Assembly: GCA_019234175.1 (NCBI GenBank)
Contig: JAFALP010000063.1
Span: 1 to 6,457 of the forward strand
From: Actinomycetota bacterium
GTDB lineage: Bacteria > Actinomycetota > Thermoleophilia > Gaiellales > Gaiellaceae
Direction of reading: 5' to 3'
Length of the DNA: 6,457 bases
The notes under the pieces are model-generated. The model was given only the letters and a program-made list of their open reading frames with translations. It was not told the origin of the DNA and did not search any database. The first letter of the stretch is position 1, and every line of letters begins with the position of its first letter. Positions 1 to 4,955 of this stretch are shown one piece after another. Both the position numbers and the translations under genes were made by a program.

Positions 1-323
1 GTCAGCACCTCGGACTCATCGACGTAATCGATGCCCAGCGCCTGGAGCACCTGCGCTTCGACGAAATGGCCGATGCGAGCCTTGGCCATCACGGGGATCG
101 TGACCGCGGCCATGATCTCCTTGATCAGCGTGACGTCGCTCATGCGAGCGACGCCACCGTCGCGACGGATGTCCGCCGGGACGCGCTCGAGCGCCATGAC
201 CGCAACCGCCCCCGACGCCTCGGCGACCCTCGCCTGGTCGGCGTCGACGACGTCCATGATCACCCCGCCCTTCAGCATCTCGGCGAGGCCGCTCTTCACG
301 CGCATCGTCCCGTATTCGGCCAC
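1..323 (-). CDS. pdxS: Pyridoxal 5'-phosphate synthase lyase subunit PdxS (partial, N-terminal 107 residues)
   Basis: PdxS forms the (beta/alpha)8 core of the DXP-independent vitamin B6 pathway. It condenses ribose 5-phosphate, glyceraldehyde 3-phosphate and ammonia (supplied by the glutaminase PdxT) into PLP in the cytosol. The visible part begins [15 protein letters not shown] and contains [26 protein letters not shown] and [15 protein letters not shown], all family hallmarks. From the GTG at 323 the substrate-binding Asp falls at residue 24 and the Schiff-base Lys at residue 81, the same numbers as in Bacillus subtilis PdxS, which supports this start. The second lysine (about 149) and the C-terminus lie beyond the left edge, as would pdxT if it is adjacent. 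There is no Shine-Dalgarno sequence. A TAGACT box 7 bases upstream suggests a leaderless mRNA, so the gene may not depend on the lipoprotein gene that ends 14 bases before it. Family assignment is very secure; the exact start slightly less so. Confidence 0.95.
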   Translation of the reverse strand, partial: MAEYGTMRVKSGLAEMLKGGVIMDVVDADQARVAEASGAVAVMALERVPADIRRDGGVARMSDVTLIKEIMAAVTIPVMAKARIGHFVEAQVLQALGIDYVDESEVL

Positions 324-330
324 GAAAAAG

Positions 331-336
331 AGTCTA
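331..336 (-). promoter_or_regulatory. Candidate -10 box (TAGACT) of leaderless pdxS
   Basis: On the minus strand TAGACT fits the actinobacterial TANNNT consensus and is followed by exactly 7 bases (CTTTTTC) and then the GTG start. It lies just after the stop of the upstream lipoprotein gene. No good -35 hexamer is visible. The function is inferred from position and from the absence of a Shine-Dalgarno sequence. Confidence 0.45.
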
Positions 337-337
337 G

Positions 338-745
338 CTAGCCGGCGAGGCAGGCCTGGACGTCGCTGAGCTCCTGCTGGCTCGGCGAGACCGTCCACAC
401 GAGCACGGCGTTGCGCTGCGCGGACATGATGTCGCCGATGTGCGGGCGCAGGCTCGGCGGCGCAGCGCGCTTGTACTCCTTCTCGATCCCCGGCACCGAG
501 GTCGGGTCGGCGGCGAACGCGATCGTGATCACGTTCCCCTGCGGCGAGCGCCCCTGGAGGCCGCCGTTGGCGGCGAAGGCGGCGATGAAGCCGACCTTCT
601 TCGCGTCGGTGGTCACGCCGGTGAAGCCCTTCTTCACCAGGCACGCCTTCGTCCCCGCCGCGGTGTAGGCCTTCGGCGTGCTGCTGCCGCAGGCGGCGAG
701 GACCAGCACGAGGCCGAGGGCGGCGAGCAGGGGGAGTCGACGCAT
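338..745 (-). CDS. Small secreted lipoprotein of unknown function (135 aa)
   Basis: I do not recognise the family. The N-terminus (MRRLP, a hydrophobic stretch to residue 16, then the lipobox LAAC with Cys19, followed by GSS) is a typical type II signal peptide, so the protein should be lipid-anchored outside the membrane. The mature part of about 117 residues has no membrane segment. It has two cysteines, C35 (KAC) and C132 (four residues from the C-terminus), placed to form a disulfide joining the two ends of a small domain. The ATG at 745 is chosen because it starts the signal peptide; the reading frame stays open further upstream, but that part overlaps the divergent SDR. A TACACT box 7 bases before the ATG and no Shine-Dalgarno suggest a leaderless mRNA. 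It lies 14 bases upstream of pdxS on the same strand, but nothing in the sequence links it to vitamin B6 metabolism. Confidence 0.8.
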   Translation of the reverse strand: MRRLPLLAALGLVLVLAACGSSTPKAYTAAGTKACLVKKGFTGVTTDAKKVGFIAAFAANGGLQGRSPQGNVITIAFAADPTSVPGIEKEYKRAAPPSLRPHIGDIMSAQRNAVLVWTVSPSQQELSDVQACLAG

Positions 746-752
746 CGGAGCG

Positions 753-758
753 AGTGTA
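753..758 (-). promoter_or_regulatory. Candidate -10 box (TACACT) of the lipoprotein gene
   Basis: The minus-strand TACACT matches TANNNT and lies exactly 7 bases (CGCTCCG) before the ATG at 745, so transcription would start at or next to the start codon. No Shine-Dalgarno sequence is present and no clear -35 is seen. The box sits in the 37-base gap shared with the divergent SDR gene. Confidence 0.45.
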
Positions 759-773
759 GGGTGCGGCGACGAT

Positions 774-777
774 GGAG
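774..777 (+). promoter_or_regulatory. Shine-Dalgarno sequence deciding the SDR start
   Basis: GGAG lies 5 bases before the GTG at 783. This favours 783 over upstream in-frame starts, which would run antisense into the lipoprotein gene and add about 35 residues of low-complexity sequence with no SDR homology. Confidence 0.65.
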
Positions 778-782
778 CGGCG

Positions 783-1451
783 GTGAAGGGGCTCGCGGGC
801 AAGCGGGTCGTCGTCACGGGCGGGTCGAGCGGGATCGGCGAGGCCACCTGCCGCCGGTTCCGCGAGGAGGGCGCCGAGGTCGTGTCCATCGCCCTGGACG
901 GCGAGATCGTCTGCGACGTCGCCGACCCGGAGCAGGTGGCGGCCGCGTTCGACCAGGTCGGCGAGCTCGACGTGCTCGTCGCGAACGCCGGGATCTCCAT
1001 GCGCCGGCCCTTCCTCGAGATCGGCGAGGACGACTGGCAACGTGTCCTCGACGTGAACCTCGGCGGCGTCTTCCGCTGCGCGCAGCAGGCCGCGCGCCGG
1101 ATGGACGAGGGCGTCATCCTCATGACCGCGTCGACGAACGGCCTTTCCGGCCACGAGCTGTACGCGGACTACAACGCGTCGAAGGCGGGCGTCATCCTGC
1201 TCGCGCGCACGATGGCGCGCGAGCTCGCGCCGCGTATCCGCGTGAACGCCGTCTGCCCCGGCTACGTGCTGACGCCGATGCAGCGCGCCGAGTACACCGA
1301 GGAGATGCTCGCCGCCGTGAACGCGACGATCCCCCTGCAGCGCCACGCGGCCCCGGAGGAGATCGCCGCGCTCTTCGCGTTCCTCGCGAGCGACGACGCC
1401 GGCTACATCACCGGCGCCGTCCTCACGATCGACGGGGGAGAAACGGCCTAG
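783..1451 (+). CDS. Short-chain dehydrogenase/reductase, classical SDR, 222 aa
   Basis: A cytosolic NAD(P)-dependent oxidoreductase with a Rossmann fold; the substrate cannot be read from sequence. Classical SDR motifs are complete: TGGSSGIG at residues 12-19 (cofactor binding), NAG at 68-70, Asn92, Ser117, and the catalytic pair Tyr130 and Lys134 in YNASK. The N-A-V-C-P-G segment follows at 155-160 and the usual C-terminal end is present. At 222 residues it is shorter than the usual 245-255. The missing residues map between beta2 and beta3, where [12 protein letters not shown] joins the two strands with almost no intervening helix. No Asp or Arg sits in the usual spot at the end of beta2, so NAD versus NADP preference is unclear. 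The gene starts with GTG behind GGAG. Its TAG stop overlaps the msrA stop on the other strand in a shared CTAG. It appears monocistronic. Family is certain; reaction unknown. Confidence 0.9.
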   Translation: MKGLAGKRVVVTGGSSGIGEATCRRFREEGAEVVSIALDGEIVCDVADPEQVAAAFDQVGELDVLVANAGISMRRPFLEIGEDDWQRVLDVNLGGVFRCAQQAARRMDEGVILMTASTNGLSGHELYADYNASKAGVILLARTMARELAPRIRVNAVCPGYVLTPMQRAEYTEEMLAAVNATIPLQRHAAPEEIAALFAFLASDDAGYITGAVLTIDGGETA

Positions 1452-2101
1452 GCGGTCGTCTTCAGGCCGACGGGGCAGGACACGCCGGTCCCGCCCAGCC
1501 CGCAGTAGCCGTTCGGGTTCTTCGCCAGGTACTGCTGGTGGTACGGCTCGGCGTAGTAGAACGGGCCGGCCTCGGCGATCTCGGTCGAGATCTCGCCGTA
1601 GCCGTTCTTGGAGAGCTCCGCCTGGAACGCGGCGCGAGAGGCCTCCGCGGCCTCGCGCTGGGCCTCCGTCGTCCAGTAGACCGCGGAGCGGTACTGGGTG
1701 CCGACGTCGTTGCCCTGGCGCATGCCCTGCGTCGGGTCGTGGTTCTCCCAGAAGAGCTTGAGGATCTCCTCGTAGCTCGTCTGCTTCGGGTCGAAGACGA
1801 CGAGCACGGCCTCGGTGTGGCCGGTCTGCCCGGAGCAGACCTCCTGGTAGGTCGGGTTGGGCGTGAATCCGCCCGCGTAGCCGACCGCGGTCGTGTACAC
1901 GCCGGGCGCGCGCCAGAACACGCGCTCGGCGCCCCAGAAGCACCCCATGCCGACGACCGCCTGCTCGAGACCCTCCGGAAACGGCGGGGTGAGCGGGGTT
2001 CCGAGCACCTCGTGCCGGTCCGGCACGACCATGGGCTCGCTGCGGCCGGGCAGGGCGTCCTCCCGGGTGACCATCTGTGTGGGCTTCGTGAACAAGAACA
2101 T
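1448..2101 (-). CDS. msrA: Peptide-methionine (S)-S-oxide reductase MsrA
   Basis: MsrA repairs oxidised proteins by reducing the S-epimer of methionine sulfoxide, in the cytosol, recycled by thioredoxin. The motif GCFWG at residues 53-57 carries catalytic Cys54. Tyr85, Glu97 (GHTE), Asp132 and Tyr137 ([10 protein letters not shown]) all sit three places after their Escherichia coli counterparts (82, 94, 129, 134). Recycling cysteines are C200 (GYCGLGG) and C209 (GVSCPVG), so this is the three-cysteine, E. coli-like type. Length is 217 residues, close to E. coli MsrA (212), with the long N-terminal extension of that type. I prefer the ATG at 2101: the N-terminus [11 protein letters not shown] looks family-like, and a TACCCT box lies exactly 7 bases upstream. 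A GTG at 2107 would add two residues. The gene is divergent from the glycoside hydrolase and convergent with the SDR. No MsrB domain is fused. Confidence 0.96.
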   Translation of the reverse strand: MFLFTKPTQMVTREDALPGRSEPMVVPDRHEVLGTPLTPPFPEGLEQAVVGMGCFWGAERVFWRAPGVYTTAVGYAGGFTPNPTYQEVCSGQTGHTEAVLVVFDPKQTSYEEILKLFWENHDPTQGMRQGNDVGTQYRSAVYWTTEAQREAAEASRAAFQAELSKNGYGEISTEIAEAGPFYYAEPYHQQYLAKNPNGYCGLGGTGVSCPVGLKTTA

Positions 2102-2108
2102 GCTCACA

Positions 2109-2114
2109 AGGGTA
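2109..2114 (-). promoter_or_regulatory. Candidate -10 box (TACCCT) of leaderless msrA
   Basis: Minus-strand TACCCT fits TANNNT and is followed by 7 bases (TGTGAGC) and the ATG at 2101. With a 17-base spacer the -35 position would fall on the 13-bp palindrome at 2132-2144. The inference rests on position and on the same arrangement at two other genes in the window. Confidence 0.45.
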
Positions 2115-2131
2115 CGAATTTACCTCGATCG

Positions 2132-2144
2132 ACGTTCTGAACGT
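2132..2144. promoter_or_regulatory. 13-bp palindrome, possible operator in the msrA/hydrolase divergent gap
   Basis: ACGTTC-T-GAACGT is a perfect inverted repeat with a single central base. It lies between the divergent msrA and hydrolase genes, upstream of the candidate msrA -10 box, at the usual position of a -35 element. It has the size and symmetry of a dimeric repressor or activator site, but I cannot name a regulator. The GTTC/GAAC order is the reverse of the actinobacterial LexA box (GAAC then GTTC), so LexA is not supported. Confidence 0.3.
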
Positions 2145-2178
2145 TTCCTGACGGGTACGGACGAGGCGCCAGCCCACG

Positions 2179-2185
2179 AAGGGGG
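2179..2185 (+). promoter_or_regulatory. Shine-Dalgarno sequence of the glycoside hydrolase gene
   Basis: AAGGGGG lies 5 bases before the GTG at 2191. It fixes the start directly in front of the basic n-region of the signal peptide. Confidence 0.65.
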
Positions 2186-2190
2186 TCCCT

Positions 2191-3396
2191 GTGAGGAAGC
2201 GCTATTTCCGCGTCGCAGTCGCGGCGCTGATCATCGGCGGGCTCGCAGCCGCGAGCGCCGCCGCGAAGACGACCAGGACGACGAAATCGACCTCGTCGAA
2301 TCTCCTCGTCGGCATCAACGACGAGGCGTTCACGCTGTACGGCGACCCGGCCTCGGCGTTCGAGACCCTGCAGTCGCTGCACGCCCAGGTCATCCGCGTG
2401 AACCTGTACTGGGGTGGAAACACATGGGCGGTCGCCAACAAGAAGCCGGCGAACGCGGCCAACCCGGGCGACCCGGCCTACAACTGGTCGCTCTACGACC
2501 GGCTCGACCGGTATGCGGCCAACGCGGGCATCAAGGTGCTGCTGTCCATCGTCGGCACGCCGTCGTGGGCGAACGGCGGCGCCGGCAGGACGCACGCGCC
2601 GACGAGCTTCGCCACCCTGGAGGCGTTCGCGAAGGCGGCGGCGATGCGATACAGCGGGACGTACGTCCCGCCGCCTGCCCAGGCGGACACGACGCTCGCT
2701 CCTGCCACCTCCCCGCTCCCCGCGATCAAGCTGTGGACCGCCTGGAACGAGCCGAACAACCCGGTCTTCCTGCTGCCGCAGTACAAGAAGGTGCACGGGA
2801 AGAACATCGTGTGGAGCGCGTACGAGTACGCGCGGATCTGCAACGCGATCTATGCGGGCATCCACACGCAGTCGGGCGAGAAGGTGGCGTGCGGCGTCAC
2901 CGACCCGAAGGGCAACGACGTCGCGAGCAGCAGCCGGTCGTCCGTCGACCCGCTGTCGTTCCTCATCGCCGCGCACGAGTACGGGATGAAGACGTTCGAC
3001 GCCTATGCGCACAACCCGTATGCGTCAGCCGGCGCCGAGTCGCCGACGTTCGTGCCGAAGGGCAAGGACGCGCGGCGGACGCAGCTCGGCAACATCTCGC
3101 AGCTGCTCGCGCTCATCTCCAAGTACTACGGGCCGAAGCACCTGTGGATCACCGAGTACGGCTACCAGACCAACCCGCCCGACACGACCATCATGGGCGT
3201 GAGCTGGGCGAAGCAGGCCGCGTACCTGAAGCAGGCCTACGCCATGGCGAGGAAGAACCCGCGCATCGACATGATGCTGTGGTTCCTCGTCCGCGACCAG
3301 CCGCAGATCACCGGCTGGCAGTCGGGGCTCGAGACGGTGAACGACGTGCACAAGCCCGCCTGGAACGCGTTCGCCAGCATCGCGGCGAGCACGTAA
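2191..3396 (+). CDS. Secreted clan GH-A glycoside hydrolase (GH39/GH5-like, 401 aa)
   Basis: Predicted exported retaining glycosidase with a (beta/alpha)8 barrel. The N-terminus MRKRYFR followed by a hydrophobic segment to about residue 20 and ASAAA at 21-25 is a Sec signal peptide, probably cut near residue 23-25. A short Thr/Lys/Ser linker (26-36) leads into the barrel. The beta2 Arg is R69 (VIRVN). WNEPN at 185-189 holds the acid/base Glu187 and ITEYGYQ at 320-326 the nucleophile Glu322, the two-glutamate pattern of clan GH-A. HNPY (273-277) and W364 near strand 8 are further active-site candidates. A Pro/Ala/Thr-rich loop (about 159-178) precedes the acid/base strand. No carbohydrate-binding module or sortase/LPXTG anchor is present. 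The exact family and substrate (beta-xyloside, beta-mannoside or glucan) cannot be read from these motifs. It stands alone, divergent from msrA, and is followed by a strong hairpin. Start is GTG with a good Shine-Dalgarno. Confidence 0.85.
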   Translation: MRKRYFRVAVAALIIGGLAAASAAAKTTRTTKSTSSNLLVGINDEAFTLYGDPASAFETLQSLHAQVIRVNLYWGGNTWAVANKKPANAANPGDPAYNWSLYDRLDRYAANAGIKVLLSIVGTPSWANGGAGRTHAPTSFATLEAFAKAAAMRYSGTYVPPPAQADTTLAPATSPLPAIKLWTAWNEPNNPVFLLPQYKKVHGKNIVWSAYEYARICNAIYAGIHTQSGEKVACGVTDPKGNDVASSSRSSVDPLSFLIAAHEYGMKTFDAYAHNPYASAGAESPTFVPKGKDARRTQLGNISQLLALISKYYGPKHLWITEYGYQTNPPDTTIMGVSWAKQAAYLKQAYAMARKNPRIDMMLWFLVRDQPQITGWQSGLETVNDVHKPAWNAFASIAAST

Positions 3397-3402
3397 CCGA
3401 AC

Positions 3403-3438
3403 GAGTGCCGTGCGTCCGCCGACGGGCGCACGGCATTC
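3403..3438 (+). terminator. 16-bp GC-rich hairpin after the hydrolase gene
   Basis: Bases 3403-3418 pair with 3423-3438 around the loop CCGA. All 16 positions pair in the plus-strand transcript, two as G-U (3405/3436 and 3415/3426). In the minus-strand transcript those two become C-A mismatches, so the structure favours terminating the plus-strand hydrolase mRNA, whose stop is 6 bases before it. There is no U-tract, common for terminators of high-GC actinobacteria. It may also block read-through from the tRNA on the other side. Confidence 0.65.
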
Positions 3439-3443
3439 CTCGA

Positions 3444-3517
3444 TGGGCCCGCCTGGATTCGAACCAGGGACCAAGGGATTATGAGTCCCCTGCTCTGACC
3501 AGCTGAGCTACGGGCCC
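3444..3517 (-). tRNA. tRNA with CAU anticodon, probably tRNA-Ile2 (lysidine type)
   Basis: A complete 74-base cloverleaf folds on the minus strand: acceptor stem GGGCCCG/CGGGCCC, D arm GCTC/GAGC, anticodon stem GGGGA/TCCCT with loop CTCATAA, T arm CCTGG/CCAGG with loop TTCGAAT, discriminator A73. The CAU anticodon is at 3481-3483. CCA is not encoded. CAU can belong to initiator Met, elongator Met or Ile2. The acceptor stem starts with a normal G1-C72 pair and the anticodon stem lacks three G-C pairs next to the loop, so it is not the initiator. The acceptor pairs C4-G69 and C5-G68 are those reported as recognised by TilS, and the region CATAATC-CTTGGTC resembles E. coli ileX. This favours Ile2, which reads AUA after lysidine modification. 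Elongator tRNA-Met remains possible. Confidence 0.95.
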
Positions 3518-3532
3518 TCGGCCGAATGTTGC

Positions 3533-3538
3533 ACAATA
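3533..3538 (-). promoter_or_regulatory. Candidate -10 box (TATTGT) of the tRNA gene
   Basis: Minus-strand TATTGT lies 15 bases before the first tRNA base and would give a pre-tRNA leader of about 8 bases. The only weak -35 candidate (CTGGAA) falls inside the yjbQ coding sequence. It also overlaps the yjbQ leader on the other strand. Confidence 0.3.
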
Positions 3539-3546
3539 GGGCCGAC

Positions 3547-3999
3547 ATGAAGGTCTTCCAGCACGAGCGCCAGCTCCGCACCGCCGGCGGCCTGACGGTC
3601 ACCGACATCACCGAGGAGGTGCAGGCCGCCGTCCGCGAGAGCGGGATCAGCGACGGGATCGCCTGCGTCTATTCGCCGCACACGACGTGCTGCGTCCGCG
3701 TGAACGAGCTCGAGGAGGGATTCCTCGAGGACTTCACCGGGCTCTTGAAGCGGCTCGTGCCTCGCGAGACCTACTACGCGCACGACGACTGGGATCGTCG
3801 CACCGAGAACATCTGCCCCGAGGACATGGAGGTCGGCAACGGCCACTCGCACTGCATGGCGATGCTGCTCGGCACCGCCGGCGAATCCGTCCCGGTGCGT
3901 GACGGCGAGCTCCAGCTCGGGACGTGGCAGCGGGTGCTCTTCATCGAGCTGGACCGCGAGCGCGACCGGCGCTGGCTCGTCCAGGTCGTCGGTAGCTGA
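3547..3999 (+). CDS. yjbQ: YjbQ/UPF0047 family protein
   Basis: A 150-residue single-domain cytosolic protein of the YjbQ (UPF0047) family. Visible family features are YSPHTTCCVRVNE (residues 42-54, His45), the double-histidine block NGHSHCMAMLLG (98-109, His100 and His102) and the GTWQ core at 125-128 followed by a hydrophobic strand. The conserved histidines and acidic residues probably form a metal or active site. E. coli YjbQ has been reported to have weak thiamine-phosphate synthase activity when overproduced, hence the common name secondary thiamine-phosphate synthase; its physiological role is not settled. Length is normal for the family (about 130-150). The ATG at 3547 is preferred because AGGG lies 5 bases upstream and the next in-frame ATG (3526) adds only seven non-conserved residues. 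It lies 29 bases from the divergent tRNA. No thiamine genes are nearby. Confidence 0.9.
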   Translation: MKVFQHERQLRTAGGLTVTDITEEVQAAVRESGISDGIACVYSPHTTCCVRVNELEEGFLEDFTGLLKRLVPRETYYAHDDWDRRTENICPEDMEVGNGHSHCMAMLLGTAGESVPVRDGELQLGTWQRVLFIELDRERDRRWLVQVVGS

Positions 4000-4012
4000 C
4001 TTTTCGGTCGTC

Positions 4013-4037
4013 GGCACCGCCGGACACGACCGGTGCC
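4013..4037 (+). repeat. Small hairpin overlapping the left inverted-repeat arm
   Basis: GGCACCG (4013-4019) is complementary to CGGTGCC (4031-4037) with an 11-base loop. It starts 13 bases after the yjbQ stop and could act as a weak terminator. It competes for the same bases as the long inverted repeat starting at 4027. Confidence 0.4.
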
Positions 4038-4178
4038 AGGCACGGATCACGAACGCGTTACGGGATGGTCGCGCGGATCAGCGTCATAGCACCTTCGGAC
4101 TGAGGCGTCGCCGTCGATCGGTGTCACGACTTGCCGACGGTTCCTTCGCGGGCCCGCAACGGTGCCTGGCACCGGTCG
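4027..4178. repeat. 152-bp gene-free segment bounded by a perfect 17-bp inverted repeat (MITE/REP-like candidate)
   Basis: The left arm (4027-4043, CGACCGGTGCCAGGCAC) and right arm (4162-4178, GTGCCTGGCACCGGTCG) are exact reverse complements. Each arm contains a smaller palindrome: GTGCC-A-GGCAC on the left and CGGTGCC-T-GGCACCG (4160-4174) on the right. The 118 bases between hold further short symmetries: AACGCGTT (4052-4059), CCGTCG/CGACGG (4111-4116 with 4135-4140) and GCGGGCCCGC (4148-4157). There is also a direct repeat CGGATCA (4043-4049 and 4074-4080). No plausible reading frame or recognisable transposase fragment lies inside, and no target-site duplication is evident. It fills the gap between the convergent yjbQ and SDR genes. 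Reading it as a non-autonomous mobile or REP-type element is inference; a complex bidirectional terminator region is the alternative. Confidence 0.5.
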
Positions 4179-4190
4179 CCCCCGCCAGCC

Positions 4191-4955
4191 CTACTCCGGC
4201 GTGACGTACGCGGCGGTGAGGCCGCCGTCGACGAGGAACGTCGACGCGTTCACGTAGCTCGACTCGTCGCTCGCGAGGAACAGCGCCGCGTTGACGATCT
4301 CGCGCGGCTTCGCCATCCGCCCCATCGGCACGTGCACGAGCCGCCGCTCGGCCGCGCCCGGCGTCTCGCTCCAGATGCGGAGCAGGAGCGGCGTCTCCAC
4401 CGGCCCCGGGCACAGCGCGTTCACGCGCACGCCGTGCCGCGCGAACTGCACGCCCAGCTCCTTGCTCATCGCCAGCACCGCGCCCTTCGACGCCGTATAG
4501 GAGATCTGCGACGTCGCCGCGCCGACGATGGCGACGAACGACGCCACGTTGATCACCGAGCCTCCGCCCCGCTCCAGCAGGTACGGGATGCCGTGCTTGC
4601 AGCACAGGTAGACGCCGCGCGTGTTCACCGCCTGGACGCGCTCCCACGCGTCGAGGTCGGTGTCGAGGATGGAGCCGTCGTCGGCGGGCGAGATGCCCGC
4701 GTTGTTGTAGAGGACGTCGATGCCGCCGAAGCGCTCGGCGGCGGCGAGGAACATGCGCTGCACCGACTCCTCGTCGGCGACGTCGACCTGCACGCCGAGG
4801 CCGCCGACCGCGTCGGCGACGCGCGCCGCCGCGTCCGCGTCGACGTCGCCGACGCAGACCTGCGCGCCCTCCTGCGTGAACAGCTCGGCCGCGTCGGCGC
4901 CCATGCCGCCGCCGGCGCCGGTGATCACGCACACCTTTCCGTCGAGCCGCCCCAT
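4191..4955 (-). CDS. NAD-type short-chain dehydrogenase/reductase of the gamma-glutamyl-amine operon (254 aa)
   Basis: Classical SDR of normal length. Motifs: TGAGGGMG at residues 12-19 (a Met replaces the usual Ile in GxGxG-M/I-G), Asp37 at the end of beta2 (favours NAD(H)), NNAG at 84-87, Asn111, Ser139, and Tyr153/Lys157 in YTASK, then CPGPVETP (182-189). The C-terminus is the usual S-x-N-x-S-x-F-x-V-D-G-G type. The ATG at 4955 shares its A with the TGA of the aldehyde dehydrogenase (TGATG), so translation is probably coupled; no separate Shine-Dalgarno is seen. It is the third visible gene of the operon, in the place of Rv2857c in M. tuberculosis. Its substrate is unknown; a role on an aldehyde or hydroxy intermediate of amine breakdown is inference from position. 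The stop lies 13 bases from the 17-bp inverted repeat. Confidence 0.92.
   Translation of the reverse strand: MGRLDGKVCVITGAGGGMGADAAELFTQEGAQVCVGDVDADAAARVADAVGGLGVQVDVADEESVQRMFLAAAERFGGIDVLYNNAGISPADDGSILDTDLDAWERVQAVNTRGVYLCCKHGIPYLLERGGGSVINVASFVAIVGAATSQISYTASKGAVLAMSKELGVQFARHGVRVNALCPGPVETPLLLRIWSETPGAAERRLVHVPMGRMAKPREIVNAALFLASDESSYVNASTFLVDGGLTAAYVTPE

Noticed and set aside
746..1123. N-terminal extension of the lipoprotein frame
   Set aside because: The signal peptide and lipobox begin at 745; the extension overlaps the SDR and is Ser/Arg-rich without motifs.
440..2140. Long plus-strand open frame of 566 codons
   Set aside because: Arg/Gly/Ala-rich shadow frame typical of high GC; it crosses the lipoprotein, SDR and msrA genes, which have complete family motifs in other frames.
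2132..2144. LexA box
   Set aside because: The half-sites are in the opposite order (GTTC then GAAC) and the spacing is wrong for the actinobacterial SOS box.
1893..3506. Plus-strand open frame of 537 codons over msrA and the hydrolase
   Set aside because: Overlaps the hydrolase out of frame, has no recognisable motif and runs into the tRNA.
3444..3517. tRNA 3' end as an integration (att) site
   Set aside because: No integrase and no repeat of the tRNA 3' end is seen elsewhere in the window.
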